From an uncultured Lachnospiraceae bacterium (GTDB lineage Bacteria; Bacillota; Clostridia; Lachnospirales; Lachnospiraceae): DNA of 32,546 nt. Below, one piece after another: positions 23,101-30,410 of this stretch. Both the position numbers and the translations under genes were made by a program. The notes beneath the pieces are model-generated. The model had not been told where the DNA came from and did no database searches. It saw nothing but the letters and a program-made list of their open reading frames with translations. Location of the stretch: NCBI GenBank assembly GCA_900546495.1, contig URDN01000030.1:1-32546 (forward strand), read 5' to 3'. Within the stretch, counting starts at the first letter, position 1, and every line of letters begins with the position of its first letter.

Positions 23101-26030
23101 TAAGAAACATTTACGTTCGTTGGTGCTTCACGATCCAGAACCACCCCTGCGGATCTGTCTTTTTCAGACTCCTCAAGCTTATTTAATGCCAGGTCACGAT
23201 AGGTGAATGTCAGATCATAAATTGCATCTCCGACAACTTTTTTGAGTTTATCCAAAGACAGTTGTGCAACGTGTTCGTGTTCAATGTCTGTTGTTTCCCA
23301 GCTATCCTCTTGCCGCAGATACGCATTAAGGGCATCAATCTTCTTCTGATCATCTTCCCCTTTGATATTTTTTGCAGAACCGGTTACCGAAACGTCTTTT
23401 GCACGGAAATTACGTTCATCAATTTTTACAGTTACTTTCTGATTTCTTTTTTTATCTGTTTTATCTGTTACGGAAGCATCTTCCTCAAACGCAATTTTTG
23501 GTGCCGTTTTGTCAATGGTAATAACCTCTGATGTATAGACTTTTTCTTCGATATTTCCGGAATGATCGGTATCCTGTAACGTTACAACATAATCGCCTTC
23601 TTCGGAAAGTGTATATTCTGCCTGATACCAGTCTTTGCCATCATCTTCTTCTGTGGCATTTTTATCTGCAATCTTTTCCCAATTCAGTTCTGACCCATCG
23701 AACTTATCATCTGTCGTTTTATTTGATACATCTGTTTTATTTACAGTAATCTTTACATCTTCCGGGTAAAAGTTTGCTTCTTTTACTTTCAGCGTTACCG
23801 TTACATCATCAGAAGTATAATGATGATTAACCGTTTCACCATTAACGACTTCTTCTAACTTCTGGTAACGTTCCGTTGCGTTTTCGAAACTGTATGATGC
23901 ATCTAACTTTGGAGATATACTGTCAACGACAACAATATTGTCAGTGTCCGTCATATAATCAGAGGACAAATCTGCCACATCCACTGCCTGTACCTGCAGA
24001 TTACCATTTAACTGATCTTCTGCCGCATCCGGAAGCTGCAATGTTGCCTGATAAACTTTTTTATCCCCATTCGTTTCAACTTTCTTGATATCTGTCAGAG
24101 TTCCGCTGGCCTGTTCCAGATTACTGTCACTGGCCTCTGCAGCACGTGTGTAGATCCAATTCAGTGCTTTGATACCTGAAGTAGCATCCTTTGCTGTGAT
24201 TGTTACTGTCACGCCAGTTTTATCATAGAAATGGAAAATTTTATCCAACAACTTAGGCGTAGAAGTAGAATAGGTAACCTCGATATCTTTTGCATCTGGT
24301 CTTACACTGTCAATTTTCTCAATACCAGTTTTGATTGGAGCTGTAATACCACCAGTCGTTGCATTTTTCAGATAAACAATACGTTCTCTTTCGCCCTGAT
24401 CATTAAATACCACGCTGCTCATTGCATTTAATGTCTTAGCTGCATCATTTTTCCATTCGCTCGCAATCTGATATCCCACTGCCGGAACAACATATACAGC
24501 CTGCTGAAACCATCCTGCTTCATTGGCAGTTACTGTTTCTGCATCTGCTTTTCCAGAGCTCTTCAGAAAAAAACTGTTCTCCGGCGTTGCTTCAAACTGA
24601 ATATTAATCGTGTAATTGGCATTTGCTTTCGCATAAAGTTCTTTTTGTTCCCAATGTCCAAAGCCTTTTCTAACCCAGTTTGTTCCAGCTGTTTTGTGAG
24701 CAGCTACTTTTACAGTCAATGTACCGTCATTATCCACTAATTTTTCTGCCAGCTTCTTATAATTGGAAATGCTGAGTTCTCCACTCTCTTGTTCTATAGA
24801 AATTCCATAGTTTTCTGAATCTTCTTCCATAACAGTGGCGTTATAAGTGATTGTGCCGTTGTCCTTCTTAGCTTTCCATGCCTGCAAGTTTGAAATGATA
24901 CCATTATTTGTTCCAAACACATACTCTTTAGAAACAACAATATTACCATTTTCTTCAAATTTCAGCAGATCATCCGTCTGAACAATATCTAACTGTGTTT
25001 TTCGTGTTTTTTTAATATAATTGTTATTTTCTGAACAAGTATCCTTATATTCATTTGCCTTTGACTTAAGTACTGCCGTATACGTCTGCTTAAAAGGTTC
25101 ATAATTCTCTCTTTCTACACGTACTGTCACAGAATAAGTTCCGGCATATTGAATCTGTGGAATCGCCTTTGTTTTCTCACCGTTACCAAGCTGATAAGTA
25201 ACCTTATCGTTTTCTCTTCCACCGGTTACCGTTACAGCATCATATTTTGGAAGTTCCTGCTCTTCCTCTGCTCCGGTATAGGTCCCATTCAAAGGTGTAA
25301 TTGTATAATCCGTTATTTTTCCTAACGTTATTTCTGACGTAACCTCAGTACGATAAATCTCATACTGTTCCCCACGGTCTACACTGACCGCAAGTTTGTA
25401 TTTTCCCACCTCTGAAATCTGTGGAAGTTCACTGGTTGTTCCCACTGATACCCATTGTTCCTTCCCAGTCGTCTCATCTTTTTCATATGTAGACAGTTCA
25501 TAGGTTACCTTATCCGGATGTTTACCATCTGTTACGATACCCTCCACGGTAGCTGCCGGGAATTTTTTTCCATCTGCATACGCTTCCGTTACACCTGTCA
25601 CCGTCACATTCTCAATCAGCATGCAGCGTAAGGACACCGCAAAATTCTGATCTGCAGATGTAATTGGCAAAGATACAATAGTCGTATCATTACTCTCATA
25701 ATGTTCCTTGGATACCTGTGCGGTAAGTTCTAAATCATTTTCCTTATAGCCATCCACAAACAGTACTTCTGCACATCCGTCTTCGTCCGTCATTACAGTT
25801 CCGGATATTAAATTTTCAACATCTGTCTGCGACACAATCGTATAATTGACTACCGCATCAGCCAGCGCTTTTCCTTTTCCATCTGTTACAGTTATGGTTA
25901 CTGCATCCGGATGTTTTTCTGTTGCTGCAGATGCCTGAAGCCAGGACATTGGCAGAATAGACACTGCAACCAGAACTGCAAGAAAAATGGATAACAAGCG
26001 TTTTGGCTTTGTACATTTTCCGTTTTTCAT
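20148..26030 (-). CDS. Giant Ig-like repeat surface protein, membrane anchored
   Basis: A 1960-residue exported protein. Signal peptide at 1-36 (cleavage near ASAA), a carboxypeptidase-regulatory/Big-like domain at ~40-140, and two Ig-like domains at ~140-320. A unique region follows (330-600), then a long run of Ig-like modules. Two module types alternate. Type A (603-705, 1005-1106, 1368-1467) starts VTVTITAKDATSGIKALNW and ends in IVVVDSISP-like strands. Type B (742-843, 864-967, 1132-1222, 1253-1340, 1492-1575) carries EANFYPEDVKITV and ends TIDKTAP. One membrane helix (about 1933-1954) with a short basic tail anchors it; no LPXTG is present. A stalk-like adhesin or cell-wall-spanning protein is the likely role. 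GGGAGGAAAAG precedes the ATG. It follows the kinase operon by 48 bases, so kinase control is plausible. Its end abuts a decayed gene and may itself be altered. Confidence 0.85.
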   Translation of the reverse strand: MKNGKCTKPKRLLSIFLAVLVAVSILPMSWLQASAATEKHPDAVTITVTDGKGKALADAVVNYTIVSQTDVENLISGTVMTDEDGCAEVLFVDGYKENDLELTAQVSKEHYESNDTTIVSLPITSADQNFAVSLRCMLIENVTVTGVTEAYADGKKFPAATVEGIVTDGKHPDKVTYELSTYEKDETTGKEQWVSVGTTSELPQISEVGKYKLAVSVDRGEQYEIYRTEVTSEITLGKITDYTITPLNGTYTGAEEEQELPKYDAVTVTGGRENDKVTYQLGNGEKTKAIPQIQYAGTYSVTVRVERENYEPFKQTYTAVLKSKANEYKDTCSENNNYIKKTRKTQLDIVQTDDLLKFEENGNIVVSKEYVFGTNNGIISNLQAWKAKKDNGTITYNATVMEEDSENYGISIEQESGELSISNYKKLAEKLVDNDGTLTVKVAAHKTAGTNWVRKGFGHWEQKELYAKANANYTINIQFEATPENSFFLKSSGKADAETVTANEAGWFQQAVYVVPAVGYQIASEWKNDAAKTLNAMSSVVFNDQGERERIVYLKNATTGGITAPIKTGIEKIDSVRPDAKDIEVTYSTSTPKLLDKIFHFYDKTGVTVTITAKDATSGIKALNWIYTRAAEASDSNLEQASGTLTDIKKVETNGDKKVYQATLQLPDAAEDQLNGNLQVQAVDVADLSSDYMTDTDNIVVVDSISPKLDASYSFENATERYQKLEEVVNGETVNHHYTSDDVTVTLKVKEANFYPEDVKITVNKTDVSNKTTDDKFDGSELNWEKIADKNATEEDDGKDWYQAEYTLSEEGDYVVTLQDTDHSGNIEEKVYTSEVITIDKTAPKIAFEEDASVTDKTDKKRNQKVTVKIDERNFRAKDVSVTGSAKNIKGEDDQKKIDALNAYLRQEDSWETTDIEHEHVAQLSLDKLKKVVGDAIYDLTFTYRDLALNKLEESEKDRSAGVVLDREAPTNVNVSYSDNYTTPKKVFDKVAEAVTGKRYFYYKEKVTLTFTAQDTVSGVDHFTWSYEKEANASNVNKDTGDSAYTLQTVDTVQNQENLDQFSATVVLPREEADQLRGNFIYAATDKCKNEIKNPIVDNENVIVVDTKVPTMTATYTMPSRKVGNHLYYNKNIDLTFAVTEANFYAEDVKVELSRNAGATYTEITPSWTDESADLHIGTYTIPALKNHSNDADYKIRVTYEDRSGNAMDEYVSNVMTIDTKAPVISVSYTNKDVKNVLADVEGHNRSYFNATQTAIVTINEHNFAGNEVDYTIIAKDVTGKVLNADALCQKSGWTDRGDIHTMTITYPGDANYTFDVAYTDLATNQAADYSEDYFTVDKTVPSGMTVTYSPSILDTALNGISYGFYNAKVRVTLTANDDIAGVHDFKYAYTKAAGVSAVNAELMNQIIDESGITYSNDRRTATSAFEIPRSALGNDTQFNGTVQFTAKDRSENESGELADTKRLVVDNIVPTANVEYNTPVHQENGISYYDGAVTVTVTMNEANFYLEDVVVSVTKDGAVYSVSPSWSDQGTDVHIGTFTLSEDGDYFITMNYRDKSSNQMVEYSSEQLTVDTEITAPVITVNGEEANGRAFKDDVVPAVSFNDINFDSYKVTLTRTRYDVKDEDVTEKYIGGSVALDGQGGNGSFDTFEKEAETDGIYTMTVSMTDKAGHSAETTATFTVNRFGSVYVYNDQLIDLIQDGGAYVKPSAIKDDLVITEYNADRLLADSLDIEVLCDGKPTDDTDYSVTPEMNDQASIGSSGWYQYQYTIAKENFAKDGVYKIAVASKDATGNSPETTNYENKGILFHVDGTAPEITSIAGLEDTIINAQSVDATYSVYDTMGLKSIKVLVDGNVVDEITDFSADRNNYEGDFVVNESKDKQKVELVVTDLAGNVTDTDSEEFKEACAYEFNDVVTISTNPMVRAMAWIKDHAKVIAGTVAVVAAIIAGIIVLMLNCKMVR

Positions 26031-26078
26031 CTTTTCCTCCCTTGTTTATTTTTTATTTCATATTTGTAATAATATTAC

Positions 26079-26567
26079 TTATGAAATACGTTCTTTTGTG
26101 TGCACTAGCATAATGTCATCCAACATCTTCATATGCACTGTTTTCTGTTGTGTCAGAATCTCCGTCTCATCTTCCAAAGCCTCTGTCGCATTCCCCAAAA
26201 TAGCGGTTTCTTCGCTTACCAGCAATTCCGTCTCATCTGATGATGACTCCTGCGAAACCGCCATTGTTTCTTTTAGCAATCCCGTTTCCGGTCGGATTGC
26301 CTCTGTCACATTTTCTTTCTTCTTAAGTAGTAATTCTTCCGTTCGTTTTTTATATTTTTCGTTCTTTTTTCTTGGTTTAAAGGCTGGATTTCCTTTTTGG
26401 GAGTTTGTCTCCCGCATCTGCTGAATTGCTCTCTTCGCATTTTTTCCTGACAAATCACCAATTACCGTCGAGATTTTAAATTTTATAAACAAAATGACTG
26501 CCAGAATCAGGCAAACAACAGCTCCAGCAAATGCAATATACGATATTTTTACTAATAATTCTGCCAT
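26079..26567 (-). CDS. Membrane protein with threonine-motif cytoplasmic tail
   Basis: A 162-residue protein of no family I recognise. One membrane helix (9-29) is followed by a basic segment (41-85), so the long C-terminal part should be cytoplasmic. From residue 93 the acidic tail repeats a threonine motif: PETGLL (Thr95), KETMAV (101), DETELL (113), EETAIL (121), NATEAL (128) and DETEIL (135). Acidic-Glu-Thr-x-Leu-Leu matches the activation loop of the adjacent kinase (DTTVL) and the tail of the first small protein of the operon, so these are probable phosphorylation sites for that kinase. The ATG overlaps the kinase stop by one base (TAATG), with GAGG eight bases before it: tight coupling. 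It is followed by the giant surface protein. Confidence 0.7.
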   Translation of the reverse strand: MAELLVKISYIAFAGAVVCLILAVILFIKFKISTVIGDLSGKNAKRAIQQMRETNSQKGNPAFKPRKKNEKYKKRTEELLLKKKENVTEAIRPETGLLKETMAVSQESSSDETELLVSEETAILGNATEALEDETEILTQQKTVHMKMLDDIMLVHTKERIS

Positions 26568-28258
26568 TACTGTTTCCTCTCTTCCGCATTTGTATAAGTT
26601 CTCTGAATTGCTTCTCTATAATTGTCGTAATTATCAAGAATCTCCCGCTGCAACTGCTGTGACTGTTCCTTCTGTACGGTCAGTTCTGATGCTTTTTCGT
26701 AAACACAATTCAATAAGGTAAGAATCTTATCCTGATCTACATTTACCTGTTCCATATTTGTTCTCTGATCATACAGCAGCATAAATACACCGTTATAAAA
26801 CGTTAATTTATCATAGGCACCAGAATCCTCCACTTCTGTCAACGTATCGTTGATCTGGTCCAACAGCTGTTCATAATTTTCTTTTGATGCTTCCTCTACG
26901 GTCGCTGAATTCAAAATATAAGTTTTATAGAAAGAGCAGATCTGATAATAGCAGTCCGAAATTTTCTTTTCTTTAAAATCCGGAGAAATATTCTCATTTT
27001 TCGCATTCACTTCAAAGAAAGAAATGGCTTTCTGTACACGATTGGAAAAACTGTAAGAACCATCTTCATCCGTATAATAGTTAAAATACATCATTCCAAT
27101 CTGATAATTTAATTCCGCATACTCCTTGCTGGAAGTATCAAATTCTGCCTTATTTCGATTGTAAATTCCTAAAAACTGATCGTTTTGCTTTTTTCCAAAG
27201 ATTCCATCGTCTTCATAAGCCGTCAGCATTTTTTCATAAGCATCCAGTTTTTCCGGATAAATATCAATTGCTTTCATATAGCTGTCGATTTTTTCATCTA
27301 CTGACGTTGATTCTGATACGGAAACCAGATTTTCGTAATCATTATTGTTGATCGTTTTTGCTGTCACCCGACAGGTGATTCCCGCTGCCGCAAGAGCGAC
27401 TGCCAGCGTTCCGGATATGACAAATGCCCGCAATTTTCGCTTCTGAATCCGCTTATAATCCTTCGTGATCAGATCTGGATGTTCCAGATCATATAACAAA
27501 TCTGAACAATTCTGATATCGGTTCTCCGCTGCCGGCTGAACACATTTATCAATAATGATCTCGATACCTTCCGATAATTCCGGGTTCCACATCCGAACCG
27601 GTACATATTTTTCTCCGCCACGCGGATCGATTCCGGTCAGTAAATGATGCATCGTCATTCCAAGCGCAAAGATATCGGATCTTGCATCGGTCTGGCCACT
27701 GTACTGTTCTGGAGGCGCATAACCTTTTGTTCCAAGCACAGTGGTATCTGCCAGACTCTGTTCCTTATATTCCCGGGCAATACCAAAGTCAATGATTTTA
27801 ATATTTCCCTCCGGCTTCAACATAATATTTGCCGGTTTCATATCACGATAAATGATTGGTGGCTTCTGGGAATGCAGATAAGATAAGACATCGCATAACT
27901 GTTTCGCCCATGCAATCACCAGTTCCTCCGGCTGTGGGCCGTATTCCAGAAGAATCTTATCCAGTGATTCTCCCTCGATATAATCCATGACAACAAAAAT
28001 GGTCTCCCCGTTATCAATAATATCGACAATACGTGGCAATGACGGATGATCCAGCTTTTTCATCATATTTGCTTCCGCAAGCAGACTGTTTACAATCACC
28101 ACATCGTCTTTTCCGTTGCCTTTTTTTCTAATTTCTTTTACTGCCCACTGCTTATTTAAGTGCGTGTCCATTGCCAGATAAACAACGGACATTCCTCCCT
28201 GACCAATCTTTCTTAAAATCTCATATTTTCCGTCAATTACAGATCCTATTTCTGCCAT
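26567..28258 (-). CDS. Transmembrane Ser/Thr protein kinase, non-PASTA
   Basis: A 563-residue Hanks-type kinase. The kinase domain (12-260) has the glycine loop IGQGGMSVVY (18-27), Lys41, Glu62, the catalytic loop YRDMKPAN (137-144; YRD instead of HRD), DFG (157-159) and the activation loop LADTTVLGTKGYAPPEQY with Thr172/Thr173. A membrane helix (277-297) follows. The outer domain (300-563) is helical and TPR-like, without PASTA repeats, so it is not a PrkC/PknB muropeptide sensor of the usual type. AGGGGAAG precedes the ATG. The PP2C phosphatase gene ends 11 bases upstream and the threonine-motif protein overlaps its stop, so kinase, phosphatase and candidate substrates are co-expressed. Confidence 0.92.
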   Translation of the reverse strand: MAEIGSVIDGKYEILRKIGQGGMSVVYLAMDTHLNKQWAVKEIRKKGNGKDDVVIVNSLLAEANMMKKLDHPSLPRIVDIIDNGETIFVVMDYIEGESLDKILLEYGPQPEELVIAWAKQLCDVLSYLHSQKPPIIYRDMKPANIMLKPEGNIKIIDFGIAREYKEQSLADTTVLGTKGYAPPEQYSGQTDARSDIFALGMTMHHLLTGIDPRGGEKYVPVRMWNPELSEGIEIIIDKCVQPAAENRYQNCSDLLYDLEHPDLITKDYKRIQKRKLRAFVISGTLAVALAAAGITCRVTAKTINNNDYENLVSVSESTSVDEKIDSYMKAIDIYPEKLDAYEKMLTAYEDDGIFGKKQNDQFLGIYNRNKAEFDTSSKEYAELNYQIGMMYFNYYTDEDGSYSFSNRVQKAISFFEVNAKNENISPDFKEKKISDCYYQICSFYKTYILNSATVEEASKENYEQLLDQINDTLTEVEDSGAYDKLTFYNGVFMLLYDQRTNMEQVNVDQDKILTLLNCVYEKASELTVQKEQSQQLQREILDNYDNYREAIQRTYTNAEERKQ

Positions 28259-28269
28259 AACTTCTTCCC

Positions 28270-29040
28270 CTATCTCCCATCGATTTTTATCAAAATCGCT
28301 GAGATATTATCCCTTTCCTGTCGTTGTTTTACCAGTTCAATCAGATGATGTAACTGCTTTTTCATCATCTTCTGATCTGGCAAAACACCTGCGTGTAATG
28401 TCTGAAATATCTCTGCTTCACTGATTTCATGGCGAAAACCATCCGAACATAACAAAAATACCCCTCTTTTTATATTTCCATACAGGATTTCCGGCTCCAC
28501 CTGTGCAGAAGCCCCAACACATTGCAACAACATATTTCTTCTTTTATCAACTTTTGCCTGTTCTAATGTCATGGTTCCCTTTTTTAGTTCTCTGGCAATA
28601 AATGTGTGATCTGTTGTCAGCTGATGAATAGCAGTATCATCCAGAAAATACAGTCTGCTATCGCCTACATGCACGACCAGATACTGATCGTTCAAACACA
28701 AAATGGCAGTGACCGTAGTTCCAAGCTGCGCACGTTGTCTCTGACCATAGGAGCTTATTTTTTCGTTCAATTCCTTTAGCATCAATTTCCATTTCTGTGC
28801 AATGACCGATAAATCCGGATGTGCTAATTCCGTTGGAAGTTCCTGCTCAAACCAGTTTGCAAAGCCGCGGATTACCGTAGCACTTGCCAACTCTCCTTTA
28901 TCCAATCCTCCCATGCCATCACAAACAACCGTCAGTACAATTTCACCTAACTCTGTCTCTGCATGTTTTACAAGAACGCTATCTTGATTTACACTTTTTT
29001 TTATTCCCATATCTGTTTCTGCTGCTACCGTATATTTCAT
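28270..29040 (-). CDS. PP2C-family Ser/Thr protein phosphatase
   Basis: A 256-residue Mg/Mn-dependent phosphatase expected to reverse the neighbouring kinase. The family motifs appear in order: SVNQDS (Asp20), VVCDGMGG (Asp41, Gly42), LGTTVTAI, VVHVGDSRLYFL, LTTDHTF, LLCSDGF and ERDNISAILI, together supplying the metal-binding aspartates. The protein is soluble and of normal length. GGGGAGG lies just before the ATG; the gene for the small acidic protein ends 15 bases upstream and the kinase begins 11 bases downstream, the usual phosphatase-kinase pairing. Confidence 0.92.
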   Translation of the reverse strand: MKYTVAAETDMGIKKSVNQDSVLVKHAETELGEIVLTVVCDGMGGLDKGELASATVIRGFANWFEQELPTELAHPDLSVIAQKWKLMLKELNEKISSYGQRQRAQLGTTVTAILCLNDQYLVVHVGDSRLYFLDDTAIHQLTTDHTFIARELKKGTMTLEQAKVDKRRNMLLQCVGASAQVEPEILYGNIKRGVFLLCSDGFRHEISEAEIFQTLHAGVLPDQKMMKKQLHHLIELVKQRQERDNISAILIKIDGR

Positions 29041-29055
29041 ACTTCCTCCCCTAAA

Positions 29056-29361
29056 TTACTCTGTCGCATCCTGTACCAGCAATGTTGTTTCATTATTTCC
29101 ATCATTTTCCAGAAGACCCGTAGCTTCTTCCTCCAACAAACCGGTTTCTTCCTCCTCTTCCCGGTAATGCATCAGATATTCAGCACGTTTGTCTGTAATA
29201 TAGCCACTCTGCCCTGCTGCATGCTTTTTGATTGTTTTTACAACAGAACTGTCCTGCTTCATAATAAAATGTTCGATTTTATTCAGATCAAACCGATCCA
29301 TCCCATTTAAAAAATAAGCAAATTCGGAAATTTTGTTTATAAAATAAGTGTAATCTGTCAA
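29056..29361 (-). CDS. Small protein with acidic E-T-x-L-L tail
   Basis: A 101-residue protein, unrecognised. Residues 1-65 look helical and soluble (FINKISEFAYFLNGMDRFDL, then IKKHAAGQSGYITDKRAEYL). The tail (67-101) is very acidic and repeats EETGLL (Thr73), EATGLL (Thr81) and NETTLL (Thr92/93). The same motif recurs in the membrane protein after the kinase and resembles the kinase activation loop, so it is a likely kinase substrate or phospho-dependent adaptor. The start is uncertain: the first possible start is a TTG without a ribosome site, and the next in-frame ATG (codon 21) also lacks one. It is first in the phosphatase-kinase-surface protein operon and divergent from the XRE gene, with only 31 bases between starts. 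Confidence 0.6.
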   Translation of the reverse strand: MTDYTYFINKISEFAYFLNGMDRFDLNKIEHFIMKQDSSVVKTIKKHAAGQSGYITDKRAEYLMHYREEEEETGLLEEEATGLLENDGNNETTLLVQDATE

Positions 29362-29392
29362 ATAAATATATGTGACAGGAGGATTTTCACTT

Positions 29393-29703
29393 ATGGATAC
29401 TACTTTTATACGCGACAGAATTACGGAATTACGTCTTCAGAAAGGCGCTTCTGAATATAAGATGAGCATGGATCTTGGGCACAGCAAAAGTTATATACAA
29501 AGTATTTCTTCTGGAAAGTCTCTTCCCTCCCTTTCAGAATTTTTATATATTTGTGAATATTTTGATGTTTCTCCCAAAGCTTTTTTGATACGGAAACATG
29601 TGATCCACAGCTTATAGAACAAACAAAAAATGAATTAAAACAATTGAATACCAACGATTTAAAATTAATTTACGAATTAACCAGACGATTAAATCAGAAA
29701 TAA
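29393..29703 (+). pseudogene. XRE-family regulator, frameshifted at a T6 run
   Basis: A helix-turn-helix regulator of the small Cro/CI-like type: FIRDRITELRLQKGASEYKM, then GHSKSYIQSISSGKSLPSLS and EYFDVSPKAF. The reading frame given by AGGAGG and the ATG stops at 29617 after 74 residues with an unrelated tail. If one T is added to the run at 29581-29586, the frame continues in register (FFDTETCDPQLIEQTKNELK, ending LTRRLNQK) to a stop at 29703, a normal 103-residue member of the family. The site T TTT TTG is also a canonical -1 slippage heptamer. So it is a pseudogene, a phase-variable gene, a programmed frameshift or a base-calling error. Divergent from the kinase operon, it is that operon's natural candidate regulator. 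Confidence 0.75.
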
Positions 29704-29845
29704 CAAAAGCTTTTCAATTCGTATTGATTGGAGTATAATACCGCAAAATGATAAATGTCAATTATTGTTTTATGGTGTTTTTTTTACCTGTACAAATTGC
29801 ACAATGACTGTTTTTTAACTGCAATCCCCGTATTTTGCGAAACAC

Positions 29846-29888
29846 AAAAAGAATCCATGAAAATCATATGTTTTCATGGATTCTTTTT
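29846..29888. terminator. Bidirectional terminator after the XRE gene
   Basis: Perfect 18-bp stem (29846-29863 with 29871-29888), seven-base loop, A-run and T-run ends. The 142 bases between the XRE stop and this stem show nothing else. Confidence 0.9.
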
Positions 29889-29949
29889 TACTGTCATTTT
29901 TGTGAAATTTTACGGATAGATTTTTTCTTTATAGATATTTTTATACAAT

Positions 29950-29980
29950 AAAAAACCTGTAAGATAAATCTTACAGGTTT
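29950..29980 (-). terminator. Terminator of the tRNA-Val/tRNA-Met transcript
   Basis: Perfect 13-bp stem (29953-29965 with 29968-29980), two-base loop, followed on the minus strand by six T. Confidence 0.9.
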
Positions 29981-29984
29981 CTAA

Positions 29985-30058
29985 TAGCGAGAGGGGGATT
30001 CGAACCCTCGACACTGCGGGTATGAACCGCATGCTCTAGCCAACTGAGCTATCTCGCC
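29985..30058 (-). tRNA. tRNA-Met, elongator type (anticodon CAT)
   Basis: A 74-base cloverleaf: GGCGAGATAGCTCAGTTGGC at the 5' end, anticodon stem TGCGG/CCGCA with loop TTCATAC, T-arm GGGTTCGAATCCC. The loop context TTCATAC fits elongator methionine rather than initiator or lysidine-Ile tRNA. The first acceptor pair is G-T. CCA is not encoded. Confidence 0.9.
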
Positions 30059-30066
30059 ATATTGAA

Positions 30067-30139
30067 TGGGACCTACAGGGCTCGAACCTGTGACCCTCTG
30101 CTTGTAAGGCAGATGCTCTCCCAGCTGAGCTAAGATCCC
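30067..30139 (-). tRNA. tRNA-Val (anticodon TAC)
   Basis: A 73-base cloverleaf: GGGATCTTAGCTCAGCTGGG at the 5' end, anticodon stem CTGC/GCAG with loop CTTACAA (anticodon TAC), T-arm AGGTTCGAGCCCT. It lies eight bases before tRNA-Met in the same transcript. CCA is not encoded. Confidence 0.92.
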
Positions 30140-30184
30140 ATTTCTGTTGACCAGTGAACTGTTCCGTTCCCTGTCGACTTCGTT

Positions 30185-30214
30185 AGTATACACCCATAGC
30201 AAACAGAAAGTCAA
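30185..30214 (-). promoter_or_regulatory. Promoter of the tRNA-Val/tRNA-Met pair
   Basis: On the minus strand TTGACT (30214-30209), 18 bases, TATACT (30190-30185), about 45 bases before tRNA-Val. The other bases of the 30140-30386 gap show no gene. Confidence 0.7.
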
Positions 30215-30355
30215 CAAGTTTTTCTCTCTTTTTTGAAGTTCGACATTTTATTTATATTATATGTACTTTTCACACAATTCACACATTTTCTATTTTTCTT
30301 CTGATCAGGCTTTTAGGGCACGCATTCACCGTGTGTAAAGCGGACATTCGCAATC

Positions 30356-30410
30356 CGTTTATAATGCTTACTCAATCACTCTAACGTTAAATTTTCTCTA
30401 CACCTGCTGT
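30356..30410 (+). repeat. 55-bp direct repeat, internal copy
   Basis: Identical over 55 bases to the last 55 bases of the window (32492-32546). It includes the last eight codons of the YitT/YczE-like gene and 31 bases beyond. The bases just before the two copies differ (C against G). Confidence 0.97.

Noticed and set aside
20245..24431. Many plus-strand open frames inside the giant gene (also shadow frames elsewhere)
   Set aside because: They lack ribosome sites, have Cys/His/Phe-rich antisense-like composition and mirror strongly coding minus-strand genes.
26567..28258. PrkC/PknB-type kinase with PASTA repeats
   Set aside because: The outer domain is a helical TPR-like region; no PASTA sequence pattern is present.
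30300..30360. Possible structured element near GCATTCACCG and CGGACATTCG
   Set aside because: Only three-base complementarity (CCG/CGG) is found, so no stable stem can be claimed.
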